From Halolactibacillus miurensis (GTDB lineage Bacteria; Bacillota; Bacilli; Bacillales; Amphibacillaceae), in NCBI RefSeq assembly GCF_900116255.1, contig NZ_FPAI01000002.1, positions 1-64,000 of the forward strand: a DNA stretch of 64,000 nt. Reading direction: 5' to 3'. Position numbers and translations under genes: made by a program. This document shows positions 56,323-64,000 of this stretch, in pieces. The notes below the pieces were generated by a model. It ran no database searches and was not told the DNA's origin. It saw nothing but the letters and a program-made list of their open reading frames with translations. The first letter of the stretch is position 1. Each line of letters begins with the position of its first letter.

Positions 56323-57282
56323 ATGCTGAAAATGAAAAAGGTATGGGTACTATTTACTTTAGTTTTAATGTTAGGTGTACTTGCCGCCTGTGGTGGCGAT
56401 GATACGTCAAGTGATTCAGGTACAGAAACTGAAGAACTATCTGGTAGCGTTGTTGTTGATGGTTCAGGTACGGTTTATCCTTTGATGGCACGTATTGCCG
56501 AAGAGTACATGGTAACTGAAGAAGAGAATGTATCAGTTGAAGTTGCCCGCTCTGGTACAAGTGCTGGTTTCAAAAAGTTCTTAGCAGAAGACGGTACAGA
56601 CTTTAATGATGCTTCACGTCACATTAAAGAAGAAGAACAACAAATGGCTGATGACTTAGGTATTGAAGTCAAAGAATTAAAAGTTGCGCTTGATGGTCTG
56701 ACTTTCGTACTTCACCCAGATAATGATTGGGCAACAGAGTTAACAGAACAACAAGTGATTGATATTTTTAAAGCAGATAGCGACATTGAAAAATGGTCAG
56801 ATATTAACCCTGATTTCCCAGATGAAGATATTAACACTTATGGCCCAAATGAAAACCACGGAACGTATGAATTCTTCTATGAAACAATTTTAGAAGAACA
56901 AGATTTAAAAGCAGACGCTAACTTACAACAAGATTACTCAACGCTTGTAACATTAGTGAGTGAAGATGTGAATGCGATTGGATTCTTTGGATTTGGATAC
57001 TATGTAAACAACCAAGATCAATTACAAGCGGTAAATGTAGATTTTGGTGAGGGTCCTGTTGAACCTTCACTTGACACAATCGCTGAAGACGGCGACTATG
57101 CGCCATTTACTCGTCCCGTGTTCACTTACTTAAATGTGAACATGGCAAAAGAAAAGCCACAAGTCAAAGACTATGCCGTTTACTTGATGGAAAACGTTAA
57201 TACATTTGCAGGAGAAACTGGTTTTGCACCTCTTCCAGAAGAAGAAGTTCAAGCACTCGTTGATGAATTAAAAGGACTATAA
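56323..57282 (+). CDS. pstS: Phosphate ABC transporter substrate-binding lipoprotein
   Basis: The 319-residue protein begins MLKMKKVWVLFTLVLMLGVL and ends its signal at AAC, a lipobox (LAAC) for membrane anchoring. The mature part has VVVDGSGTVYPLMARIAEEY and ARSGTSAGFKKFLAEDGTDF, phosphate-binding loops of the PstS family. AAGGAGGA sets ATG 56323; the frame is open to 56200 but that region contains the Pho boxes. A strong stem-loop after the stop probably protects the pstS mRNA. Confidence 0.95.
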   Translation: MLKMKKVWVLFTLVLMLGVLAACGGDDTSSDSGTETEELSGSVVVDGSGTVYPLMARIAEEYMVTEEENVSVEVARSGTSAGFKKFLAEDGTDFNDASRHIKEEEQQMADDLGIEVKELKVALDGLTFVLHPDNDWATELTEQQVIDIFKADSDIEKWSDINPDFPDEDINTYGPNENHGTYEFFYETILEEQDLKADANLQQDYSTLVTLVSEDVNAIGFFGFGYYVNNQDQLQAVNVDFGEGPVEPSLDTIAEDGDYAPFTRPVFTYLNVNMAKEKPQVKDYAVYLMENVNTFAGETGFAPLPEEEVQALVDELKGL

Positions 57283-57305
57283 TTTTTAGATAACGATAGT
57301 CAGTG

Positions 57306-57328
57306 AAGTTGAGCCTTTGGGCTCAACT
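57306..57328 (+). other. Intercistronic stem-loop between pstS and pstC
   Basis: AAGTTGAGCC / GGCTCAACTT with a TTT loop and no T run. It probably stabilises upstream pstS mRNA, or partly attenuates, so PstS exceeds the permease. Confidence 0.75.
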
Positions 57329-57355
57329 TATTGGCTTGAAAAAGGTGGGTTTACT

Positions 57356-58309
57356 GTGGTAGATAATAATAAAGAAAGCACATCTACTGTGCGTGTAAAA
57401 AGTATGATTGAAAAAAATCGACAAAAGCAATCTTTCCGTTCCATAGGAGAAAAAGCTGTACCGAATCTGTTGTTAGGCATCGCTATGATTTCGATACTAA
57501 CAACGATTGGTATCGTATTTGTATTGATTTCAGAGACATTTGAGTTCTTTAATCGCGTGTCAATTGTCGAATTTTTTACAGGCACAGTATTACGACCGTT
57601 AAGTCAAGATCCAAAATTCGGGATTTTACCTTTGATTAACGGCACGATTATATCGTCTGTGATTGCGATGGTTGTAGCGGGACCCATCGGTATGATGACG
57701 GCAATCTATTTAAGTGAGTATGCTTCAGATAAAGCCCGTCGAGTACTAAAACCTGTATTAGAATTACTGGCAGGTATTCCAACAATTGTGTATGGTTTTT
57801 TTGCTTTTACATTTGTGACACCTTTTTTGCGCCAGTTTATTCCTGAGATGAGTGCCACCAATATTTTAGCGCCGGGTCTTGTTATGGGGGTCATGATTAT
57901 TCCAATGATTGCCTCTTTATCAGAAGATGCGATGAACAGTGTGCCGAATGCGATGCGTGAAGGGGCGTTAGCGTTAGGTTCGACAAAGTTAGAGGTAACA
58001 TTTAAAGTCATTATTCCAGCAGCCTTTTCAGGCATAGTAGCCGCTTTCGTTTTAGGGATTTCTCGAGCCGTTGGGGAGACCATGATCGTAGCTATTGCGA
58101 GTGGGAGTTCGAAGAACTTCACGTTTGATATCACCCAATCGATGCAGACAATGACAGCCTATGTCGTGGAAGTTGCTGGAGGGGATGCGAGTCGCGGGTC
58201 GACGATTTACTATAGTTTATACGCCGTAGCAATGACGCTCTTTGTCTTCACATTACTGATGAATATTTTAGCGCGCTACATTGCACGTCGCTTCAGGGAG
58301 GAATATTAA
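57356..58309 (+). CDS. pstC: Phosphate ABC transporter permease PstC
   Basis: The 317-residue permease has six transmembrane helices and the ABC-permease EAA-type loop (SVPNAMREGALALGSTKLEV). PstC features include LLAGIPTIVYGFFAFTFVTP. GTG 57356 follows AAAAGGTGGG at 8 nt; earlier in-frame codons overlap the stem-loop. Its stop overlaps the start of pstA by one base. Confidence 0.94.
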   Translation: MVDNNKESTSTVRVKSMIEKNRQKQSFRSIGEKAVPNLLLGIAMISILTTIGIVFVLISETFEFFNRVSIVEFFTGTVLRPLSQDPKFGILPLINGTIISSVIAMVVAGPIGMMTAIYLSEYASDKARRVLKPVLELLAGIPTIVYGFFAFTFVTPFLRQFIPEMSATNILAPGLVMGVMIIPMIASLSEDAMNSVPNAMREGALALGSTKLEVTFKVIIPAAFSGIVAAFVLGISRAVGETMIVAIASGSSKNFTFDITQSMQTMTAYVVEVAGGDASRGSTIYYSLYAVAMTLFVFTLLMNILARYIARRFREEY

Positions 58310-59196
58310 TGGCTACACATATGACATCAGAAAGAATTCAAAAGCGCATGAAACGCCGCGTTGCGTTAAATAAAGGTTTGAGTGGCGTTTTCTTACTCGC
58401 GACCACGTTTGGTGTGTTTGTGTTAGGGGTATTATTTTATCAAATTATTACGGAGGGTATTCCTTATATTAATTTAGATTTTCTAACAGGTAAGTTATCC
58501 ACCAATGCTGAACGTGCAGGTATCATGGGGGCAATTTTAGGAACGTTATGGCTCATGGCGGTTGTTATCCCGGTTACAATTATTTTAGGAGTCGGTACGG
58601 CAATATATAATGAGTTGTATGCAAAACAAGGAAAACTTCAAACGATTATTCAAACGAATATCGCTAACCTATCCGGGGTACCTTCGATTGTGTATGGTAT
58701 TCTCGGGATGACTATTTTTGCGAACCTTTTAAATTTAGGTAGTGTCGTTTTAGCCGGGGGTTTAACGATGTCCTTACTCGTGTTACCGATCGTGATTGTA
58801 TCGAGTCAGGAAGCATTAAGAGCCGTACCAAGTTACTTAAGTGAAGCCTCCATTGGGTTAGGGGCAACAAAGTGGCAAACAATTAAAAATATTATTCTAC
58901 CAGCAGCCTTACCTGGTATTTTAACAGGCTCTATTCTCGCGCTATCGCGTGCGATTGGGGAAACGGCCCCACTCGTTGTACTTGGTATTCCTGCTTTACT
59001 CTTACCGTTTCCGGGTGGGTTATTTGACCGGTTTACCGTCTTGCCCATGCAGATTTATTACTGGACACTTGATGCGTCATTAGTCGAAGAATATCAATTC
59101 TTAGCTTCAGCGACGATTATTGTCTTATTGGTAATGCTATTTATTTTAAATGGTACAGCGATTGTAATTCGAAATAAATTCCAACGACGTTATTAA
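58309..59196 (+). CDS. pstA: Phosphate ABC transporter permease PstA
   Basis: The 295-residue partner of PstC has six membrane segments. It reads [20 protein letters not shown] and [20 protein letters not shown] (EAA loop), then [20 protein letters not shown]. It is translationally coupled to pstC. Confidence 0.95.
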   Translation: MATHMTSERIQKRMKRRVALNKGLSGVFLLATTFGVFVLGVLFYQIITEGIPYINLDFLTGKLSTNAERAGIMGAILGTLWLMAVVIPVTIILGVGTAIYNELYAKQGKLQTIIQTNIANLSGVPSIVYGILGMTIFANLLNLGSVVLAGGLTMSLLVLPIVIVSSQEALRAVPSYLSEASIGLGATKWQTIKNIILPAALPGILTGSILALSRAIGETAPLVVLGIPALLLPFPGGLFDRFTVLPMQIYYWTLDASLVEEYQFLASATIIVLLVMLFILNGTAIVIRNKFQRRY

Positions 59197-59210
59197 AAGG
59201 GGACTTAATC

Positions 59211-60017
59211 ATGAAATTTGTGACAGATATTAAAAATACACGGCAAGAAGAAAAGAAACAACCGACAAAGGTGTATGATACGAAAGATTTAAATTTATGG
59301 TATGGCAACACACATGCCCTAAAAAACGTAAACTTCCCGATTTATGAAAAAGAAGTCACTGCCATTATAGGACCCTCTGGTTGTGGTAAGTCGACGTTCT
59401 TAAAGACACTTAATCGGATGGTTGAACTTGTACCTAGTGTGCACACGTCGGGAACGATTGAGTATCGTGGGGAAAACATTCTTGATCCAAACTTTATGGT
59501 GGAAGATTTACGAACAAAAGTAGGCATGGTATTTCAAAAACCCAATCCATTTCCAAAATCCATTTATGATAATATAGCCTATGGACCTCGTATCCACGGG
59601 ATTAAAGATCGTAAAATTTTAGATGACATTGTTGAATCGAGTTTACGCGGGGCAGCGATTTGGAATGAAGTGAAAGACCGCTTGAAGGAAAATGCCTACG
59701 GCATGTCTGGTGGGCAACAACAACGTCTATGTATTGCGCGAGCCTTAGCGATTGAACCAGATGTGATCTTAATGGATGAGCCAACCTCGGCGCTTGACCC
59801 TAAATCAACCTTAAAAGTCGAAGAACTAATTCAAGAATTGAAAAAAGATTTCTCCATTGTTATCGTGACACATAACATGCAGCAAGCGGCCCGTATTTCT
59901 GACCGTACCGCCTTTATGCTAAATGGTGAATTAATTGAATATGATTATACAGATGATATTTTCCAACATCCAAAAGATGAGCGTACGGAAGACTATATTA
60001 CAGGACGTTTTGGTTAA
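59211..60017 (+). CDS. pstB: Phosphate ABC transporter ATP-binding protein
   Basis: The 268-residue ATPase has Walker [23 protein letters not shown] signature [15 protein letters not shown], Walker [15 protein letters not shown] and the H-loop [40 protein letters not shown] is typical of PstB. AAAGGGG precedes the ATG. Confidence 0.97.
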   Translation: MKFVTDIKNTRQEEKKQPTKVYDTKDLNLWYGNTHALKNVNFPIYEKEVTAIIGPSGCGKSTFLKTLNRMVELVPSVHTSGTIEYRGENILDPNFMVEDLRTKVGMVFQKPNPFPKSIYDNIAYGPRIHGIKDRKILDDIVESSLRGAAIWNEVKDRLKENAYGMSGGQQQRLCIARALAIEPDVILMDEPTSALDPKSTLKVEELIQELKKDFSIVIVTHNMQQAARISDRTAFMLNGELIEYDYTDDIFQHPKDERTEDYITGRFG

Positions 60018-60036
60018 TTAAGAGGAGGCTATATTC

Positions 60037-60696
60037 ATGGTACGTAGACGACAATTTGAAGATGAGTTACTGCAAGTGAAACGACGCGTCATCGCGTTAT
60101 TAGAAGCAAGTAAGGAACAGTTAAATCGATCAGTTAAAGCCTTATATGAATCAGATGTCACAGAAGCAAAACAAGTGATTGAAGATGATAAATCATTAGA
60201 TGAGTTAGACTTAGACATTAATAATATGGCGATATTAATGATTGCGAAACAACAACCTGTCGCAACGGATTTACGCCGATTGATTGTCGCCATTCGTTTA
60301 GCGACAGATATTGAGCGTATGGCCGATAACGCTAAAAATATTGCGCGTTCAACGATTCACTTAGGTAACGAACATCAATTAACGATTGATCCGCGTCTTT
60401 ATCAAATGACAAAAATCGCAAATACCATGATTGATCTTGCGATTGAAGCATATGATGAAGAAGATATTTTAAAAGCCAAGCAATTATCAGAAAAAGATGA
60501 TGAAATTGATGCACTGTTTGGTCAAGTGTTAAAAGATATGTTATCAAATAAAGCGACAGAAAAAGATGAAATTCAACTCATCATGCAAGTCGCTTTCAGT
60601 ACCCGATACATTGAGCGTTTTGGCGATCATTTAACGAATGTCGCGGAAAATATTATGTACCTCGTTAAAGGTGAAATTTACGACTTGAATAAATAA
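60037..60696 (+). CDS. phoU: Phosphate signalling and transport regulator PhoU
   Basis: The 219-residue all-helical protein has two PhoU repeats with the metal-binding motifs (QPVATDLRRLIVAIRLATDI, then ERMADNAKNIA; second repeat FSTRYIERFGDHLTNVAENI). It restrains Pst activity and, in many bacteria, PhoR signalling. It ends the pst operon with a terminator. Confidence 0.95.
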   Translation: MVRRRQFEDELLQVKRRVIALLEASKEQLNRSVKALYESDVTEAKQVIEDDKSLDELDLDINNMAILMIAKQQPVATDLRRLIVAIRLATDIERMADNAKNIARSTIHLGNEHQLTIDPRLYQMTKIANTMIDLAIEAYDEEDILKAKQLSEKDDEIDALFGQVLKDMLSNKATEKDEIQLIMQVAFSTRYIERFGDHLTNVAENIMYLVKGEIYDLNK

Positions 60697-60704
60697 AGAT
60701 AGAT

Positions 60705-60759
60705 AAAGACCCAATCGCTACAGTCGTCATTAACGACACGTGATTGGGTCTTTCTTTTT
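60705..60759. terminator. Terminator between phoU and yrvJ (convergent genes)
   Basis: AAAGACCCAATC / GATTGGGTCTTT with an inner GTCGT/ACGAC hairpin, then TCTTTTTC. The symmetric arms let it serve both strands. Confidence 0.88.
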
Positions 60760-60803
60760 CAAATAAATGATAGGACCATTATTATAAGTGAATAATTCAA
60801 GTG

Positions 60804-61931
60804 TTAGGGTCTAGTCTCAAAGTAGTCAGTAACCCCATCGGTAATGCCTTTAGCTAATTTTTCATGATAGCTTGCTTGTTTAATCATTTGTTCTTCTGCG
60901 TTATTAGATAAGAAACCAAGTTCTAATAATAAGCTAGGTCGACGATTGTTTCTAAGGACGCTGTAATTACCTGAGGCAACCCCGCGGTCGTTTGCGGACG
61001 TTTCCTCAAGCAGTGAGTGATGGACTGTTTCAGCGAGTGTTTCAAAACCAGGCTCGCGATAATAGGTATTAATCCCATTCGCTGATGGATAAGCGGGCTC
61101 ACTGTTATAGTGGAGACTTAAAAACATATCGGACTTTAAGTAGTTACTGAGTGTCGCTCGTGAGGTCAAACTGTAGTAATAATCATCATCTCTAGTAAAG
61201 ACGACGTTAGCACCTTGTCTTTTTAAGTAACGTTCTAGCACACGTCCCGTTTGCATCGCAAATTGACTTTCATATTCATCATTTAAACTAATAGCCCCAA
61301 CATCGATACCGCCATGTCCAGGATCAATGACAATGGTTTTGTTGAGTAAAGGTGATTGACCAACAGGCTTTGTTAAAGTTAAATCAAGTACCTGTTTTTT
61401 TATATAACCTGTTGCATTATCTATCGCTACTTGGTACCAATCGCCTTGTTCATCCGTAATGGTGACAGGATCATTTTTATTTAGTCTATGGGTAATCTCA
61501 CTTGTAAGAGACGCGTCTTGTCTTACATGGACCAATGGAATTGATATTCGTGTCTCATAAGGGTATGTTTGAGTCGGTGTGTCAGTGGGTGTCTCATTCG
61601 CTATTTCCTCATCTGACGCATCAATAGCCGGCTCACTTGAGATAGTGACATAATCTTCGTGTACCCAACCTGTAGTATTGTTATAAGTAATTTGTAACCA
61701 AGGTGATTCAATTGCTTCGATTGTGAACTGATCACCGGTATTCACGTGTCCAATCGGTTCATACGATGTCCCAGGACCGCCTCTTACGAGTAAATCATCC
61801 GTATCAATCATCGCCGTTTGAGCGAAGATCGTGAGGGGATGAATGAATAAGGCAAGAAGTCCCATGCCTATTAATATGTAAAGTCTTTTTTTAAAGTAGT
61901 CAATCATATTTCGGTTGCTTCTAAAAAGCAA
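60804..61931 (-). CDS. yrvJ: N-acetylmuramoyl-L-alanine amidase with SH3b domains
   Basis: This secreted wall hydrolase cleaves between MurNAc and the stem peptide. The 375-residue protein has a signal/anchor segment (LYILIGMGLLALFIHPLTIF) and two bacterial SH3 domains (about 42-98, LLVRGGPGTSYEPIGHVNTG; about 130-180, VRQDASLTSEITHRLNKNDP). The C-terminal Amidase_3 domain has zinc ligands in VIDPGHGGIDVG, LSLHYNSEP and the catalytic Glu in LLLELGFLSNN. TTG 61931 follows AAGGGAG by 7 nt. It lies between dtd and hisS in B. subtilis too; here the pst operon has been inserted before it. It is convergent with phoU. Confidence 0.9.
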   Translation of the reverse strand: MLFRSNRNMIDYFKKRLYILIGMGLLALFIHPLTIFAQTAMIDTDDLLVRGGPGTSYEPIGHVNTGDQFTIEAIESPWLQITYNNTTGWVHEDYVTISSEPAIDASDEEIANETPTDTPTQTYPYETRISIPLVHVRQDASLTSEITHRLNKNDPVTITDEQGDWYQVAIDNATGYIKKQVLDLTLTKPVGQSPLLNKTIVIDPGHGGIDVGAISLNDEYESQFAMQTGRVLERYLKRQGANVVFTRDDDYYYSLTSRATLSNYLKSDMFLSLHYNSEPAYPSANGINTYYREPGFETLAETVHHSLLEETSANDRGVASGNYSVLRNNRRPSLLLELGFLSNNAEEQMIKQASYHEKLAKGITDGVTDYFETRP

Positions 61932-62078
61932 CAGTTCACTCCCTTCAGTATTTGTTTTTCAATCTCTATCATACGTGTAAAGCTTAGGTGAGTCAAAAGA
62001 TTTTAAGCAACATCAAGAAGATTGTGCGTGACAAAACGTAAAGCGTATGTAAAGATTAAAAAAGGTAAAAAAACTTAC

Positions 62079-62107
62079 TTGACATTCCTATGCTTTATCA
62101 GTAATAT
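62079..62107 (+). promoter_or_regulatory. Sigma-A promoter of hisS-aspS
   Basis: A perfect TTGACA at 62079-62084 and TAATAT at 62102-62107 are 17 bp apart, directly before the T-box leader. Confidence 0.8.
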
Positions 62108-62112
62108 TATAA

Positions 62113-62376
62113 ACAATTCAAACAATTTGATCGAATATCACCGATGATGAGAACAGTAGTTAAAAAGTGCGAATCAAGAGAGGGAGTTGCCTCGGCTGAA
62201 ACAATTCCTATTTTGCGTTTTAATGAAGGACATCTCTGAGGTACTATATTGAAATGATAGTAAATATAGTCGCGAGCAGGCGTTATTGTGATAAGTGGAA
62301 TACACGATTTTTGTATTCAACTAGGGTGGCAACACGGGTAATCGCTCGTCCCTTTCATAGGGAGGCGTTTTTTTTA
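62113..62376 (+). promoter_or_regulatory. T-box riboswitch of hisS-aspS (specifier region GACAU)
   Basis: The T-box core AGGGTGGCAACACGGG is at 62323-62338, followed by a terminator (GTCCCT / AGGGAGGCG, eight T) near 62346-62376. Stem I has AGAGAGGGAG and, on its 3' side, GAAGGACATCTC, aligned with GAAGGTAGCCTC of the valS leader. The aligned specifier is GAC (Asp) at 62229-62231. The overlapping CAT (His) is at 62231-62233. The operon encodes both HisRS and AspRS, so the leader may answer to either tRNA. Confidence 0.9.
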
Positions 62377-62418
62377 TGTCCAAATTGTAAAAATATACTA
62401 ATTTAAGGGGAGATTTAC

Positions 62419-63681
62419 ATGATTCGTTTACCACGGGGAACGCAAGATATCTTGCCAGGAGAATCAGAGAAATGGCAATATGTCGAAGCAACATTTATTG
62501 ATATATGTCGCCGGTTTAATTACCAAGAGATTCGGACACCTATTTTTGAACATACGGAACTATTCCAACGCGGAGTAGGAGATACGACCGATATCGTCCA
62601 AAAAGAGATGTATACATTTGAAGATCGTGGGAATAGAAGTTTAACGCTTCGTCCAGAAGGTACCGCATCTGTCGTGCGTGCTTTTGTTCAAAATAAACTC
62701 TATGGTTTAGCTAACCAACCGCAAAAACTTTTTTATAACGGACCAATGTTTCGTTATGAACGTCCGCAACAAGGACGGATGCGTCAATTTGTTCAACTCG
62801 GTGTTGAAGCGCTCGGGAGTAAAGATCCGGCGATTGATGCAGAAGTGATTACACTGGCGATGACTTTCTATCAATCGTTAGGGCTTCATTCATTAAAGCT
62901 CGTGATTAATTCATTAGGTGATAAAGAAAGTCGTGAGAATCATCGTCAAGCTTTAGTCAATCACTTTAGCCCTTACCGTGAGGAGTTATGTTCTGATTGT
63001 CAAACACGTCTTGATCAAAATCCACTCCGCGTACTTGATTGTAAAAAAGATCGCGATCACAAAGCAATGAAAGAGGCACCGAAAATCTTAGATTATTTGA
63101 CTGACGAGGCACGTGAATATTTTGACCAAGTCAAACAATATTTAGATGCTTCAGGTATTCGTTATGAAGTGGATAGTAACTTAGTTCGTGGGTTAGATTA
63201 TTATAACCACACGGCATTTGAGATTATGAGTGCGGCAGAAGGTTTTGGCGCGATCACAACCTTATCAGGTGGGGGACGTTATAACGGTTTAGTCGAAGAC
63301 TTAGACGGTCCAGAAACACCCGGTATTGGATTTGCTTTAAGTGTTGAGCGTCTCCTTATGGCACTTGAGAATGAAGGGATCACTTTACCCGTTAACGAAG
63401 GACTCGATGTTTATGTCGTTAGTTTAGGTGAATCCTCAAAAGTACCGGCTTATGCCTTGACGCAAAGATTACGAAAGAGTGGTCTATCGGTTGATAAAGA
63501 TTATTTAGATCGAAAAATGAAAGCTCAGTTTAAAGATGCCGACCGTAACCAAGCAAAGTTTGTCGTCGTACTCGGTGAAGAAGAAGTCAAACAACAACAA
63601 GCGACAGTAAAAGACATGGCAACAGGCGAACAAGAAATGGTCGCTTTTGATACGTTAGTCGATTATATTCAATCAAAATGA
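62419..63681 (+). CDS. hisS: Histidyl-tRNA synthetase
   Basis: This class II synthetase has motif 1 ([20 protein letters not shown]), motif 2 ([40 protein letters not shown]), the His-specific [15 protein letters not shown] and motif 3 ([19 protein letters not shown]). The anticodon domain follows. It is 420 residues, full length. AAGGGGAG lies before the ATG. It is transcribed with aspS. Confidence 0.97.
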   Translation: MIRLPRGTQDILPGESEKWQYVEATFIDICRRFNYQEIRTPIFEHTELFQRGVGDTTDIVQKEMYTFEDRGNRSLTLRPEGTASVVRAFVQNKLYGLANQPQKLFYNGPMFRYERPQQGRMRQFVQLGVEALGSKDPAIDAEVITLAMTFYQSLGLHSLKLVINSLGDKESRENHRQALVNHFSPYREELCSDCQTRLDQNPLRVLDCKKDRDHKAMKEAPKILDYLTDEAREYFDQVKQYLDASGIRYEVDSNLVRGLDYYNHTAFEIMSAAEGFGAITTLSGGGRYNGLVEDLDGPETPGIGFALSVERLLMALENEGITLPVNEGLDVYVVSLGESSKVPAYALTQRLRKSGLSVDKDYLDRKMKAQFKDADRNQAKFVVVLGEEEVKQQQATVKDMATGEQEMVAFDTLVDYIQSK

Positions 63682-63695
63682 TAGGGGGATAAAAC

Positions 63696-64000
63696 ATGAC
63701 AGAGAAAAGACAACTTGCGGGAGAGCTAAGGCTTTCGGATGCTGGAAAACACGTGGTATTAAAAGGGTGGGTGCAAAAGCGCCGTGATTTAGGTGGCTTA
63801 ATCTTTATTGATTTACGTGATCGCAGTGGGATTGTTCAAGCAGTATTTACACCGGCTAAAAGTGAAGCAGCCCTTCAGATTGCAGAATCTGTCCGCAGTG
63901 AGTATGTGATTGAAGTACAAGGTGAAGTCGTTAAGCGTGATGATGCCACAATCAATGAAAAGATGGTCACAGGTGAGATTGAAGTGTTAGTAGAAGCGGT
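63696..64000 (+). CDS. aspS: Aspartyl-tRNA synthetase, N-terminal 101 residues (cut by window end)
   Basis: The frame is open from ATG 63696 to the window end. It encodes the N-terminal OB-fold anticodon-binding domain: GKHVVLKGWVQKRRDLGGLI, FIDLRDRSGIVQAVFTP, ESVRSEYVIEVQGEVVKR. These match AspRS. It begins 14 bp after hisS with GGGGG upstream and belongs to the same T-box operon. Confidence 0.95.
   Translation, partial: MTEKRQLAGELRLSDAGKHVVLKGWVQKRRDLGGLIFIDLRDRSGIVQAVFTPAKSEAALQIAESVRSEYVIEVQGEVVKRDDATINEKMVTGEIEVLVEA

Noticed and set aside
57706-58134. 142-codon minus-strand frame inside pstC
   Set aside because: Antisense shadow of a clear permease gene.

Overview
The window is a chromosomal stretch of a low-GC, Gram-positive, endospore-forming bacterium of the Bacillaceae. 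The gene order follows the Bacillus subtilis hemA-to-aspS segment almost throughout: hemA, hemL, spoVID, valS, folC, a pilus locus where comC lies in B. subtilis, radC, mreBCD, minCD, spoIVFA/FB, rplU-prp-rpmA, spo0B, obg, pheB, pheA, niaR, safA, yebC, ruvAB, queA, tgt, yajC, a DUF421 gene, spoVB, comN, secDF, yrvD, recJ, apt, relA, dtd, yrvJ, hisS, aspS. Spore genes (spoVID, spoIVFA, spoIVFB, spo0B, safA, spoVB) indicate a spore former. Several genes expected inside this synteny are absent: hemXCDB, spoIIB, maf, nifS-nadBCA, bofC and coxA. That pattern suggests a metabolically reduced, perhaps fermentative or halophilic/alkaliphilic Bacillaceae member; this placement is inference.

Layout. 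1-600: 5' part of an IS1182-type transposase beside hemA. 0.67-4.3 kb: hemA-hemL and spoVID. 4.3-9 kb: valS behind a T-box, then folC. 9.2-20 kb: a type IV pilus locus in two blocks. The first carries three prepilin-like minor subunits, a decayed second copy of the large one, and the assembly ATPase, retraction ATPase and platform protein. The second carries the major pilin, prepilin peptidase and PilM/N/O, and starts from its own promoter with a cyclic-di-GMP-II riboswitch and terminator in the leader. 20.2-22.05 kb: radC, split exactly inside its metal-binding motif by a 1129-bp group II intron whose protein retains a maturase domain but no recognisable reverse transcriptase core. 22-26 kb: cell shape and division-site genes. 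26-36 kb: sporulation protease pair, an RNase E/G gene, ribosomal proteins, Obg, phenylalanine synthesis, NAD-related genes. 36-41 kb: Holliday-junction and queuosine genes, yajC. 41-45.5 kb: a lineage-specific insert with a large unknown membrane transporter and an ECF sigma/anti-sigma pair. 45-56 kb: spoVB, comN, secDF, recJ, apt, relA, dtd. 56-61 kb: a complete PhoP-box-controlled pstSCAB-phoU operon. 61-64 kb: a cell-wall amidase and T-box-controlled hisS-aspS (aspS cut by the window end).

The most notable items are the radC group II intron with its maturase-only protein, and the c-di-GMP-II riboswitch in front of the pilin gene. The riboswitch would tie pilus production directly to the second messenger. 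All statements rest on reading the sequence and on family knowledge; no database search was run.
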